DNA of 64,000 nucleotides from Pseudopyrenochaeta lycopersici (Eukaryota > Ascomycota > Dothideomycetes > Pleosporales > Pseudopyrenochaetaceae): contig NHZP01000002.1 in the NCBI GenBank assembly GCA_003313425.1, positions 868,001 to 932,000 on the forward strand, written 5' to 3'. The position numbers were made by a program, and so were the translations under genes. Positions 10,355 to 21,217 of this stretch are shown here, piece by piece. Within the stretch, counting starts at the first letter, position 1, and each line of letters opens with the position of its first letter. The notes under the pieces are model-generated. The model made no database searches. It was not told the DNA's origin and was given only the letters and a program-made list of their open reading frames with translations.

Positions 10355-10974
10355 GCGCCAGCCTAATCTCTGATTTACACATTCCCCGCTCTCCATACGC
10401 CATCACAGCGCCCACACTTTCCCAAAAGCCCCTTGGTTGTAAATTGACACGATATTTCCAATGACCCCTCCTTTGGGTCCATTTTCTGCATGGCATGGAT
10501 TTCTTTACCTCACTCTTCTGTCTGTTAGCGTTTCTCCAGCGTTTGACATCACCTCACATCTGCCCGTTGCGGGTCTTTTGGGCAGGGTGTGTACGTTTCT
10601 TGTAATTTTCTAAGGCATAGAAGGCGTCTGAGGTGACCTTCTTTACACGTACACGATTTGACGGCTTGACATAGAGGCGTCTTTTGCATCTTGGAGTGTG
10701 GTAGTCCAGGCTAGAGTAGGTGCGACTAGCTCAAGTCGCACAACAGTAGAAGAGTAATGTAATTGTGCGAAACCAGTGAAACCTATCTACAAGTTCCATG
10801 CCGCGTGTGAAAGTGCCCTTCCGACGTCATACGAGTTCGTGCTAAGAATGCGTGGTTACCCTGACAACCTCGCTTAGACTTACTCAAAGTGGGTCTTCGT
10901 AAACAGACCCTGGCACCTCTGCTGGTACCTCAACGCATCACCAGCCAGCATCGCTGCTCGTTCAAACACCCAAA
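10355..10974. other. Intergenic: ssk1 3' flank and haspin promoter
   Basis: About 620 bases between two genes in the same direction. No frame or RNA gene is supported. Confidence 0.4.
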
Positions 10975-13206
10975 ATGCCACCAAAAATTGTATACGGCAA
11001 GAAGAGGCCCGTCGCACAGCAACAACCCAGCTTTACAAAGTTCCTGTCGCCCGAGAAGGATGTTGTGCGGGAAGAAAAGCGGAGGATTAGTGCGCAAAAC
11101 CCCGTGACGAGCAGTTGGCGACAACAGCTTGAAGACGCCGCACGAATGGAGGAGACGAAGGACGAGGGTGAAGATGAAGTGGGAGTTTTGGGCCAAGGAC
11201 TGGGGAGTTTGCGGATAGAGCAAATCCAACCGAAAATTGTGGAAGAGGAGGCAGTGGTAAAGAAGGACAAGTCACGAAAACCTGCAGAAAGTCGCAAGGC
11301 AGGCAGGACAAAGGAGAATCCTATTTTGATTGAAGATGCTTTGGAGCTGGATATGAAGGCTTTGACGATTGATGGTACGGCACGAGAAGGGGCTGTAGTA
11401 CAGAAAAAGCGTGGTAGACCACGGAAAGCGCTTGAGAACCGGGATGCAAACGCTGTGAATGAAGGACAGGGCCCCGAAAAATTTACCCAGAGGAATGAAA
11501 AAGTGCACGATTTGGAGAGTACCGAGACTCAGATAGATCCCGTGGCACCTACACATACACAAAAACGTGCTGGCAAAGCGAAGTCGAGGCCAGCTGCCGC
11601 GCCGCGAAATCCCCAATTACCTACTCCAGAGCCAACACCCGAGCCTGAAGATATCTACAGTTTATACACCTCGCCACTTCTATCGCTCAGCGACGGAAAA
11701 AAAGTCGTCCCATTCGAGGATTGGTCGGCTGAGTTGGAACCTCATTTCGAGATTACTAAGATTGCGGAAGCCTCCTTTTCGGAGGTTTATCGTCTATCAG
11801 CCACATCAGAAATGAACGGTGTCAGGGAAGAATCTGTGTTGAAAGTTGTAGCATTGAAGACCCCGCCAGAAGCACCTCTACCATGCCAGCTGCAAACCCG
11901 AGCAATCAGGGACCGTGCTGGTCAATTAGCGAAAGAAATGGCAGAGCGGGAAGAGAATGATGTGTGGAAATCGCAAGTTTCGGACGTTCTTTCAGAGGTT
12001 AAACTCCTCCAGAACCTGAATCACATACCTGGCTTCACCGTCTTCCGCGACCTCACCATCGTCCAAGGCAGACCTTCGCCGTCATTCAATAAAGCATGGA
12101 CGAGCTGGAACAAGTCGAGACCACGCGGCAAAAAGAGCGAATTTCCCGATCCGAGCAAGAAGACCAGCTATGACGATTCGCAATTATGGGCTATTGTCGA
12201 GATGCAAGACGCGGGTACAGATTGCGAGAAGATTATGGAGCATGGTGGTCTGACTTCGATATGGGAGGTCTGGGATGTGTTCTGGGGAGTTTGCCTTAGT
12301 GTGGCCAAAGCAGAAGAAGCATGCAGATTCGAGCATCGGGATTTACATTTGGGCAATATCTGTGTGCGATCTTCGCGGCCGGGAGGAGACGTCATGCAGT
12401 CGGAAGTCCAAGATCCACTGCGGCGGAAGTTGCGTTTCACAGGATTGGACACAACAGTCATTGACTACACACTCTCCCGTGCAGACATCGTGGCCGCACC
12501 CTCTCGGCGATCGTCGTCCTCAGCTTCGACTCTGTCCGCCTCATCGATATCCGATTCGAACATCTCCGAGACAAATGTGGCGTATCTCGACCTCAACAAA
12601 GACCCGGCTCTCTTTGAAGGCGACCCATCTGAGGAATATCAATACGAGATATATCGCTACATGCGGGGCGCTGCACTTTATAACAACCCGTTACAATCCG
12701 CTCCCACACCATCACCGGTGGTCGAGCCCCCATCTACACCGCGTCGTTCACCGAGGAAGAACACGCACATCCGATTTGACGAAGACGAACTGCCGCGGCG
12801 CTCGCCGAGGAAGCACGGCAAAGTTGAATTAATTGGCGTGATGGAAAAGCAAGCGGACAGCGAGGACGTGGATGTGGACGTATGGAGAAAATTTCACCCA
12901 AAGACAAACCTCGTCTGGACGCACTTCCTCCTACACAAACTCTTGAACCACATGCAATACCACAATAGTGCCCCGGATCAACAATCAGCAAAGAATCTCG
13001 TGCAAAACATCATAAACGATGAAGAGCCTGTTGATGATCTAAAGGTCAAGAAAAAGGCAGTGAAGTTATACAAGATCCTGCAGCGTGTGAGCGAGTTGCT
13101 ATGTCCTGTGGCGCTAGGGCGGAGAGAGGGGCTGAGCAGTGTAAAAGAGTTGGTTGTGCTAGCATTAGAAGAGCGATGGGTCAGGGTCGGCGATGTTGCC
13201 GGGTAA
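10975..13206 (+). CDS. Haspin-like Ser/Thr protein kinase
   Basis: A single-exon frame of 743 residues. Haspin phosphorylates histone H3 on Thr3 and helps recruit the chromosomal passenger complex in mitosis. The N-terminal 230 residues are Lys/Arg/Glu-rich with an AT-hook-like KKRGRPRKA. The kinase region begins near residue 250 with FEITKIAEASFSEVYRL (nucleotide loop), then a VALKT lysine, a long insert, the catalytic loop FEHRDLHLGNI (D456) and the haspin-typical DYT in place of DFG (VIDYTLSRAD, D497). The segment LYNNPLQSAP to HFLLHKLLNHM is the usual C-terminal lobe. A further insert carries repeated RRSPRK motifs, possible phosphosites or DNA contacts. The start was taken as the first ATG after a CA-rich leader. 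Family assignment is firm because of HRDLHLGN plus DYT. Confidence 0.94.
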   Translation: MPPKIVYGKKRPVAQQQPSFTKFLSPEKDVVREEKRRISAQNPVTSSWRQQLEDAARMEETKDEGEDEVGVLGQGLGSLRIEQIQPKIVEEEAVVKKDKSRKPAESRKAGRTKENPILIEDALELDMKALTIDGTAREGAVVQKKRGRPRKALENRDANAVNEGQGPEKFTQRNEKVHDLESTETQIDPVAPTHTQKRAGKAKSRPAAAPRNPQLPTPEPTPEPEDIYSLYTSPLLSLSDGKKVVPFEDWSAELEPHFEITKIAEASFSEVYRLSATSEMNGVREESVLKVVALKTPPEAPLPCQLQTRAIRDRAGQLAKEMAEREENDVWKSQVSDVLSEVKLLQNLNHIPGFTVFRDLTIVQGRPSPSFNKAWTSWNKSRPRGKKSEFPDPSKKTSYDDSQLWAIVEMQDAGTDCEKIMEHGGLTSIWEVWDVFWGVCLSVAKAEEACRFEHRDLHLGNICVRSSRPGGDVMQSEVQDPLRRKLRFTGLDTTVIDYTLSRADIVAAPSRRSSSSASTLSASSISDSNISETNVAYLDLNKDPALFEGDPSEEYQYEIYRYMRGAALYNNPLQSAPTPSPVVEPPSTPRRSPRKNTHIRFDEDELPRRSPRKHGKVELIGVMEKQADSEDVDVDVWRKFHPKTNLVWTHFLLHKLLNHMQYHNSAPDQQSAKNLVQNIINDEEPVDDLKVKKKAVKLYKILQRVSELLCPVALGRREGLSSVKELVVLALEERWVRVGDVAG

Positions 13207-13667
13207 ATGGACATGAACAACCCACGAAGCAGCACTTTTCCGTCAACCCAGATTTGCATTTTCGGTGTTTATTCAAGGCATTTTGGGATTTGCATGGCTT
13301 TTGGCGTTGCAGTTGCATTTATGCACTGTTCTAGCTTTTTATGACCAAGATTTGCATGGACGGTGTCTAGACTCAATGGATATACGATAGCATGATGAAT
13401 GCTTGACGGTACATGCCAGATACTGACCTTGAAATTTCACATGCAACAATAAGTGATGGTGTTCTTGAAAGATGACATGAAATATATATACATTGTAAAT
13501 GATATGATGGATAGGTATATACTCTAGCGGTCATGTACAAGTAAATAGTGTGTCAAGGTACACCAAAGCATCCCATAAGAGTAAACAAGCCCTTTGGTAC
13601 TACTCTCGGGTCATGTGCATGGTGTTTGTCGAGACTAATTGTAACAAGACAATACAAGACAGAGAGC
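13207..13667. other. Convergent 3' flanks of the haspin and GH5 genes
   Basis: AT-rich stretch with ATATATATACATTG near 13482. The two genes converge here. Nothing else is visible. Confidence 0.4.
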
Positions 13668-14983
13668 TCACTTGTTGAGCGCATTGACCTTAGCTGCGTG
13701 CTGGTAGATCAACGGCTGGGCCTCGGCGTCCTCTAAATAGATTGTGAATCCGTCGTTGTGGTTCTTGCCATACGAGTACCCTCCATATCCGAACTGCCAG
13801 TACATATCTGGCATCTTCTCCTTCAAGCTGGTGGCCTGCCATAGGCCAAGCGCCTCGGTCCTTGTGATGTTGGAAGTCTTGCCGAGGTACTCTTGCCTCT
13901 TGTCGTCCTGGAGCCAGCCGTACTCCTCGTGCACGACGGGCTTCTTGGCCTTGCGGCCGGCGGCGGCGTGATCGATGATCCATTGGTTGGTCCATTCGAT
14001 GGTCTTTGACCACCAATCAGGGTAGGAGTGGAGAGTGTTGAAGTCAATGTTCTTCAGGGTAAGCTCCTTGTCGAAGTCTCCGCCATCATGTCCATTGTAG
14101 AATCCGTCATCACTTGGCCTGTTGAAGCCGCCCTCGCTTCCAGTGGTGACGAGATGATGTGGGTCTACGGATTTAATAAAGGTGCTCATCTCATCAATCC
14201 AGCCTGTGAGCAGGTCAGGTGTGCAGTTGGCACTGCGAGGGAGGTTGCGTGTGCCATCTGCACCGCAGCGTGGCTCATTGGCGAGCTCCCATGCCATGAT
14301 GGCGGGAGACTTAGCATAACGCTTCACAATAGCTTTCACATATTTCTTGTATGCCTTCTTGATGACAGGCAGTCGGTAGAACTGTCATGTATTAGCGTCT
14401 GGTGTATCGTGCATTTTTGCGAGGAAGTATAACCCACATCATCGTGATACTTTCCACCCAAATTCACGGTGTAGACGTCCATACCACCGTAATCAGCCCA
14501 ATTGTTTGTTAGAGCGACAATGAGCTTCATTCCAGTCTTCTCAGCAGCGGCGATGACCTTGTCGAATGGTGCCAGATTGATCTCCTGGGTGCCATTGTTC
14601 CACCATTGCAAGGTGTTTGGGCTAGGTCCCGCGCCCTCTCCGCCGTATTGAGGCAGTCCACCAGTAATAGTAGTTCTATTCCGGTCATTGAAACCCCAGG
14701 TGCGGAAAACAGTCAGTCCAGCTTTCTTTGCAGCAGTAAGACCAGCCTCAACATCTGATGCAAGCTATTCACTGTCAGTGGCTTTAACATCGATATAGCG
14801 GTATTTATTTACATCGTTGAAGGGGAAGTAGTAGGCATTGCTGCCTGCAAAGTAAAAGTCTTTTCCATCAAGTTTGAAGACATTGCCGCTGGTGGTGACA
14901 AAGCCAGCAGGGACTTTCTTGCCAGCTACTGCAGCTGCAGCCCCGGAGGCCAACAGTAAAAGAGAGGCGGCGTTGTAAAGCAT
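13668..14983 (-). CDS. Secreted mannan endo-1,4-beta-mannosidase, glycoside hydrolase family 5
   Basis: Minus-strand exons 14983-14813, 14764-14438 and 14381-13668 give 403 residues. The enzyme cuts internal beta-1,4 linkages of plant mannans and acts outside the cell. The N-terminus [20 protein letters not shown] is a signal peptide. Family motifs: [36 protein letters not shown], the acid/base Glu in [10 protein letters not shown] (E202), HSYPDWW, and the nucleophile region VVHEEYGW. Both introns are 48-56 nt and in phase 0. The chain stops soon after the GH5 barrel, so no cellulose-binding module is attached. It marks the left border of the gene-sparse middle block. Confidence 0.95.
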
Positions 14984-17613
14984 CTTGACAGTCCTTTCAG
15001 CCCCCAGATTTAGGAGTAGAATAGTTGCAATATCCTAAAATTTCCTCCCATACTGCTGCATATGTACCTTCGTTGACATTGACAAAGGTTCATACTATTC
15101 CACATTCGACACGGAGCAACATAGCCAGATCGTCCCGGGCTTGAATCATTTCTTCCCCGGACTATATTGCGATCGCACTGGCCAAGGTATCGGTTCCCTG
15201 TTTGATTGGCGCATATTAGCCTCATCAAGCTTCCGTTGCCGAGACCATCTTTTCCAGAACATCAAAAGGTTGCAAACAACCAATAAGACCCATAGCGATC
15301 CCAGTACTTGGAATTGCGGACCTGCAGCCGTTAAATACAATAATCTGCTAACTCTTGGAGCCGAAATGCAAGGGCGAGGATAGTCTCGTTTTGCGGTTCC
15401 AGCCACGTGGAACTAGCTGCCTATACGTTATTGGGCCCGGAGACACTTTGGCCGATACCCATATTTCTGCCATTTAGGATAGTGTACTAGATGATTGTTT
15501 CTTAGCATAGATCCACAAATTTCTTAGTCGTTATGCGTACAACAATGCACTCGCTCACCGATGAGTTTGCTCCTCCGCAGAACAATAGCAATTCGCACCA
15601 GTGGAATTGAGAGTATACTGATCCCCAAGCTTAGAGTCCGGCGTGTTTTGAAACATTGTAGAGGAATATGTAATCGGCAAGCTTGGTGGCAAACGAACGG
15701 GCTGGCGGCATGAGCTTCATGCAAAGAACTACAAGGGTCTTCGGCTTGTGATCAAGACACTTTGTGATACACATAGCGTGATCATCCTTATTGAGAGCAA
15801 GTAGAGGAGATCCTGGTTTTTACTGCAAGAGACCTTCAAGCTATAAAGTTGTCACATCTCCCAATACGAATTTGGTCAGCCCACATAACGGTTATAGTCA
15901 GTGTCTCCAACTTATTTCTGCTTCCGCGTTTACGCTCGAGGTGGCCATCATGAAGGCTCTTGCGCTGTTTCTTGATAGACTTGCGCACTCCAACCATATA
16001 GATTCCTTTCCATCGGTCAGTTGCATTGGCCGAAGTTTCGGGTAAACGGCATACAATGGGGTTGTCCCGCTCGGCTTCATAACCTTGGCTAGGCGAATTG
16101 CAGATTTGTTGTAACGGCAGAGAGAGTAACAGCGCCCTTCTAGTTCATTGAAACGTCGGCCTCGGCATAATCGTCCTTGGGAACGAAGAACCGCCCGCGG
16201 AGATGATCGACACTTTAGGCCTCAGGTATCCGGTCGAACGGCCGGGACCTGGAGTTATCGAAGTAATCTTCGTTTGCCATCGCTGTTCATAGTCACCGAT
16301 GCCCCAGCGTCGCGATCTCCATTTTCACGACTTTATCCTTGCTTGACCCTTTGGCAGCACAGTCATCGATTCTAAATTAGTCGTGCATAAGAGAGAATAC
16401 ATCGTCGCAATGAATTCTCTGAGGTAGCACAGGATATTGATGTCGGACTATGGCACCTGGATGAGGGTACGTCGACGATGTAAGAAAGTCCAGGAAAGGG
16501 CAAATCATGTCAGCTGCCCACACTACAGCATCACCGAAAGCTATACCATCCCATGTTCGGTTAGGCAAGGTTGCTTATGCCTTCCACCTTCGGCCACGAA
16601 AACCATCCTGCGTACTATTATCACACTTCAATCCTTTTGAGTTATTTCAGCGTTACAAGTTCTTGTCGCGTTTCCAAGAGAATGTTTTGTGTTGCGTACA
16701 AATTCAAACGAAACCCGAAGCATCTCTAAGATTGGGCCAAGATAGATCTGGCTAAGATTGAAAAAAAAAAACAGTGGTATAGTATAATCACAACGTACTC
16801 CATCCCATCAACTCTATTAATCATAATGCTCTCATACTCATAGAGAATGTTAATACGCGAGTTGGAAGGCAGAATTGGTATAAATAGCGTAAGGACTGGA
16901 GGGGTTAAACAACGAAACATCTAATTCCAGTCTCTCTATTTACTTCTAGCAGGGCTGAAATTTGCCAACAAAACGGGAGAGAAACCTTGTAATTCTCAAC
17001 AATAGTCTTGCAAACTTCGTCTTTTACGACAAAGTGCCGTTTATTACCCTTTTGAATATACAATTCTTTGTACCATTGGGTTGTCTCGGAATGGGAAGGG
17101 TTGGTGGAGAACCTGGAGAAAGAATGAAGAACCCAAATCAAAACTATGTGTTCAAGTGGAAAGAAACTTATCACCATGTGATCTTTGGGGGCTAGAGGGA
17201 CGACTCTGCGCTTGTCTTAAGCGTTAATTTCGGCCGCGTTATTGTAGCGGGAGGTGAGGGAGCTTGTGTTGGGGTAGGCAGGTTACCTTGCCACTCTCAA
17301 CACAATACCCTTTGCCGACAATGAGTGAGTTACAAACAACTCTAGGATCACAAAGGATGAATTGATCTTCTGTGATACTCCATAATCGGACATGGAGTGA
17401 CAGGTATCGAGGGAATAAGCGTGCCAGGTGCAGCCTCGCCGACGAAGCGACCCTGCGCCGACTAGGCATGTACTGATGAGCATGAGAGCCACCAGAAACA
17501 CAACAAGTGATAGCCATTAGGATGAAATAAATTTGGCTAGGCTTCTACTTTTACAACAGGCTGTATGCAACCTTGCTCTGGCTCCAATTAAGCGCGTGAT
17601 GATTCGCACACAG
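14984..17613. other. Gene-poor stretch, 2.6 kb
   Basis: Includes the promoter of the GH5 gene at its left end. Only short frames exist. A minus-strand one near 15146-15403 has a hydrophobic run (VLGSLWVLLVVCNLLMFW) but no ATG start, and one at 16377-16568 also lacks an ATG. No transposon domain, terminal repeat or RNA gene was recognised. Base composition is near balanced, so this is not a typical AT-rich RIP block. Confidence 0.4.
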
Positions 17614-18424
17614 CTATTCATCATCGTCTTCCACCTCGTCAAAGTTCACGCCGTACTCCATTAACGCTGCTCGTACAGCCTCAAGGCAGGCTTCTTTACG
17701 ATAGCGTCGCAATTCAGGCCAACCATGCTCACGATAGATCTTCTGCAGACGGGTAATCATCGTCTCTGACTCAGGACCTAGCGTTGTATACATCCATGAC
17801 CCTTCTAGAGCTGACTGGAATGAACTTCAGCTGCCGGAAATTATCTTTCAGCATTTCGAAGAAATCATTGATGGCCCAGGCAGCGCTTTCAGTGCGCCAA
17901 TCGACTTCTGATTCTGGCGCGTAGTTGCATGGATCATCCTCAATCTGTTCTTGTGTGGCGGCTCCGTAGATTTCAGAAGGGCACTCATACCAAAGGACGA
18001 TCCCATGGGCCATATCGAGCAGAAACACCCGATTACCACGGCCACCTTGGCAAAGCCCAACGACATCGGCTGGGACTTCACTACAGATTTGAGGATCCTC
18101 TGTCGTCACTTCTAGCTCCTCGATCGACATCCCGCCACCTTGCAGATAGGTGCCGTTTGATGCTCAATTGGCGAATTTTGCCCGAGGAGCGGCCTCGGTG
18201 TCGAGCGTATCTTGAATATATGGAAGGTGGCGAAGCAGTGCGACACTTTCTTCCGTCTTTCCCAACTCTTCTAGAACGTTGGCATCGATACTATGCCAAC
18301 CACTGTTGGGAGCTTCCGTGACGAGCGATTCGTCGAGGTAGAGTTCTGTAAGAAATCCGTAATATTGGTGAATGGCATCAATGCATGCCTCCCGCGAGTA
18401 GTGTACGTCTTCAAGTGCTGGCAT
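17614..18424 (-). pseudogene. Broken member of an unnamed fungal family (paralogue of 33827-34768)
   Basis: From ATG 18424 the frame reads MPALEDVHYSREAC ... VALLRHLPYI and meets TGA at 18164-18166. Directly after it the same frame continues with clearly homologous protein (GTYLQGGGMSIEELEV, FLLDMAHGIVLWYECP, INDFFEMLKDNFRQLKFIPV) to about 17790. The frame then shifts and ends IYREHGWPELRRY ... EVEDDDE at 17614. The second copy at 33.8 kb aligns over the whole length (for example LLRHLP, FRxxxFIP, IYRxHGWP), and its Trp at the position of the TGA suggests TGG changed to TGA. So one nonsense codon and one frameshift separate this copy from an intact gene. No intron with usable signals spans either break. 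The function of the family is unknown to me. An expressed truncated product cannot be excluded. Confidence 0.7.
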
Positions 18425-19260
18425 CTTGCGCTGAGAGGAGAGGATCAAAGGTCGAGACGCCCTTGGGAAGAATGTCGGACTTTCTGACCCGCTAATTCGC
18501 AGTGGTCAATTTGCTTTCCGGTCAGGACTCCTTGGAGGCCAACACGAATGATGAAGTTCGTGCAATTTATGTAGTGCAGCTGTACCACAAACCTACTTGT
18601 GCCGTGCTGATTTAGGATAGGAAGCGCGTCATTGCCACTCTCCTCGAGGCATGAGCGTCTCCTGAGGAGGCGAAGCGCTCCTGTGACCTCGCTCATGGCT
18701 ATCATCCATGGCCACCTGAGCTGGCGACGTTGCAAAGCACGCATCGAAGACTGATATGCGACACTGGCTACGAAACGGACCTGAAGGAACGCATGATGTC
18801 TAACATTGTCACAATTTGAGGGATTATCAGAGTGAATAGGCTGTCACTTTCGTTGGTCTCGGTGGTTTCTGAAGGAATAGTACCCGTTGGGGCGCTGATA
18901 CCACCATTCGCGATAAATGCACCATAGAAGAAATAAAGTTCATCAAGTCTGTGTGGCAGCTCTGCTCAGACCGTATCGCTCGATAAGATATAAACAATAG
19001 CGTGTTTAGAACAAATTCAACGGTGGTGAGACAGAGAAGAACGCGGCGTACACTACGCGAGATCAAATCATCGATGCACTTGTTCTGAACCTCAGCGTGA
19101 ACCGGGGCGACGACTATAAAATAACTAACTACCATCCTACCTTCTGGTGCGAGACGATTGCGTAGTTGTTGCACATTTTATGCGATCAGTTGTACGACAT
19201 TTGATCCTGGACAGAGATCAGAACTACATCTTAGAACGAGGTGATCGTCATATCTTCTAA
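18425..19260. other. Intergenic between two decayed genes
   Basis: No coherent coding sequence found. It may include further decayed portions of the HET-type gene that begins to be readable at 19261. Confidence 0.35.
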
Positions 19261-19583
19261 GCGTCTATATCTCTGTTTTGTGGCCGGTGACGATTCTTCA
19301 TCACCCAAACTGGCCAAACGGGCATCGCAGCGTTGAATACACAGACAGGGGATTGGTAGCTGTGTTGTTTGGATCTACCATCCCTTTCATGGTTCCCTAT
19401 GTGGATGAAATACCTGGCGGGTACATCCTGTTTGGTGAGTGTTATACTCATGGCATTCTGAATGACGAGCTGGTCGAGAAGTGGAAGCAAGATGCAGATG
19501 CTCCTGCGCAATTATTCGAGCTTCCGTGTGGAGAAATGTGTTTTGCCGGCAAAGGTGACAGCGAGGATCGGTATCTTCGATAA
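19261..19583 (+). pseudogene. Relic of the C-terminal end of a HET (heterokaryon incompatibility) domain protein
   Basis: Plus-strand reading from 19261 gives SLFCGR, a TGA, RFFITQTGQTGIAA ... QTGD. After a frame change it gives LVAVLFGSTIPFMV and YILFGECYTHGILNDELVEKW, ending at 19583. The pattern (C)xGRRFF(I/V)TxxGxxG ... GDxVxxLFGxxxPF ... GECYxHGIM is the standard tail of large fungal HET-domain proteins, which act in non-self recognition. Only about 100 residues remain, with one stop and one frameshift. The HET domain itself, normally hundreds of residues upstream, was not found. The stop can be explained by CGA to TGA. Family assignment comes from remembered tail motifs. Confidence 0.7.
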
Positions 19584-20104
19584 GCCAAGGTCTACAAATA
19601 GAAGGATTTCATTACTTAAATGTGTATGCATACAGAGCATACTTTCCAAAGTAGCTCAGTAACTTTAGAAGCTGTCTATGGTTATAAGAGGACTAGTATA
19701 GTAGACGCAGTGTTTACGTACGTCCCAATACACTCTCGCACTGTGCCATTTCAGAGGGTAACCTGGGCAATAAGCGGCTAACCTCCTTGGGGACGCAGGG
19801 ATGTGAAAGATCTTATGCCCGATTTAAGACCATATACGACCGTCACGGAACGTCCTCTTATCGTACAATAAATCTCGCATTACGACTTGATAGCTTAGCC
19901 CCAGCTCAAGATTTGGCTTGAATTGGTAGTTCCACAATAGATAGAAGTTCAAGTGCTGCAGAAGTTTGGTGGGGCGTCACACATCGCTTTTGTAGCTATC
20001 TCCGCTGGTTTTTACGGGTTTGAGTAGACGCTGCGGATCGTCAGCGCAGCGTCACCTTTCGATCATCCCGCTAAAAATACAAGCTTTGTTATGCAGGGTT
20101 AACC
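19584..20104. other. Intergenic: upstream region of the phosphatidylserine decarboxylase gene
   Basis: About 520 bases with no credible frame. Probably the promoter of the gene at 20105. Confidence 0.4.
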
Positions 20105-21217
20105 ATGATCATACCAACCCATTTACAAAATGCTCACCCACATGAAATACATCGATCACAATTGCATTGTCACTTGCGCACCGGACTCCAGTATACGATG
20201 TTTTTGATAAATTGGCTACACGCCATTCTCAACCAAATCCTTTTCTATCTCAAGCTCGTTCCTAATCGCCAAGTGGGCTGGAAGTCGTTCAACCGGAAGA
20301 CTGGCCAGTTCGAGCGCGAACTTGAGCCTCTTTGGAAGAAGGTGAAGCTCATCTTACTCTTTAACCCGCTCACAGAATGGATCGATACAACACACGCTAT
20401 GCGTCTGTGGATACATCGCAAGAACGTTCAAGAAGGGAGGGATGAAGGGACACCTGCATCACACAACAAGATTAAGTCCTTCATCGACTTTTACAACATC
20501 AACATGGACGACTTTGAGCCTTCTGATCCAGAAAAGTACACAAACTTTAAGGAGTTCTTCGTGCGTAAACACAAGGAAGGAAGCCGACCAATACACAAGA
20601 AGGATGATCCAAGGACTGCTGTTGTCGTCGCGGATTCGCGCGTGGTGACTTACAATACTGTTTCTCAAGCGAGGAAGCTCTGGATTAAAGGTTCGGAATT
20701 TAATCTCACCAACCTCGTGATGGATGTGAATCTCGGTGCGAGGTTTGAAGACGGCAGCGTCGCATCCTTCCGCCTCTCCCCTCAAGACTACCATCGATAC
20801 CATAGTCCGGTATCCGGCACTATCAAGCAATTCAGAAGTCTACCCGGTAACTACTACCAAGTCGATCCAATAGCACTCCGCAGCAAAGTCAACATCCTCA
20901 CTAGTAATGCCAGAGACTATGTCGTCATCGACTCACCAGAGTTTGGCGAGGTATTATTCGTTGCTATTGGTGCCACGAATGTGGGCACGGTATACTTCCA
21001 CGAGAAATGCCGGACAAGTGGCTCTAAGATTGAGAAGGGTGAGGAGATTGGTTTCTTTCAATTTGGTGGCTCGTCTATTATTGTAGCATTTCAAGAGGGT
21101 AGAATCATGTTCGACAATGATCTCCTAGACTGTAGTAATGCCGCCATTCAAGTCTCTGTCGAGGTTGGTATGAGTTTAGGCGAGGCGACGAAGATCAGCG
21201 GCAACGGAGGAAGCTGA
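20105..21217 (+). CDS. Phosphatidylserine decarboxylase proenzyme, short form without C2 domain
   Basis: A single exon of 370 residues; an in-frame ATG at 20198 (MFLINWLHAIL) is an alternative start that begins with a hydrophobic segment. The enzyme converts phosphatidylserine to phosphatidylethanolamine. Visible family features: YTNFKEFFVRKHK, a conserved substrate-site block SPQDYHRYHSPVSG (H230), and FVAIGATNVGTV. The self-cleavage site is GGSS at residues 321-324, where family members usually have LGST or GGST; the Ser after GG becomes the pyruvoyl group. Length and lack of a C2 domain or a mitochondrial N-terminus resemble the extra PSD copies found in many filamentous fungi rather than the housekeeping Psd1 or Psd2. 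It sits alone between decayed genes. Confidence 0.93.
   Translation: MIIPTHLQNAHPHEIHRSQLHCHLRTGLQYTMFLINWLHAILNQILFYLKLVPNRQVGWKSFNRKTGQFERELEPLWKKVKLILLFNPLTEWIDTTHAMRLWIHRKNVQEGRDEGTPASHNKIKSFIDFYNINMDDFEPSDPEKYTNFKEFFVRKHKEGSRPIHKKDDPRTAVVVADSRVVTYNTVSQARKLWIKGSEFNLTNLVMDVNLGARFEDGSVASFRLSPQDYHRYHSPVSGTIKQFRSLPGNYYQVDPIALRSKVNILTSNARDYVVIDSPEFGEVLFVAIGATNVGTVYFHEKCRTSGSKIEKGEEIGFFQFGGSSIIVAFQEGRIMFDNDLLDCSNAAIQVSVEVGMSLGEATKISGNGGS

Noticed and set aside
14984..17613. RIP-degraded transposon
   Set aside because: The base composition is not strongly AT-biased and no transposase, reverse transcriptase or terminal repeats were recognised.
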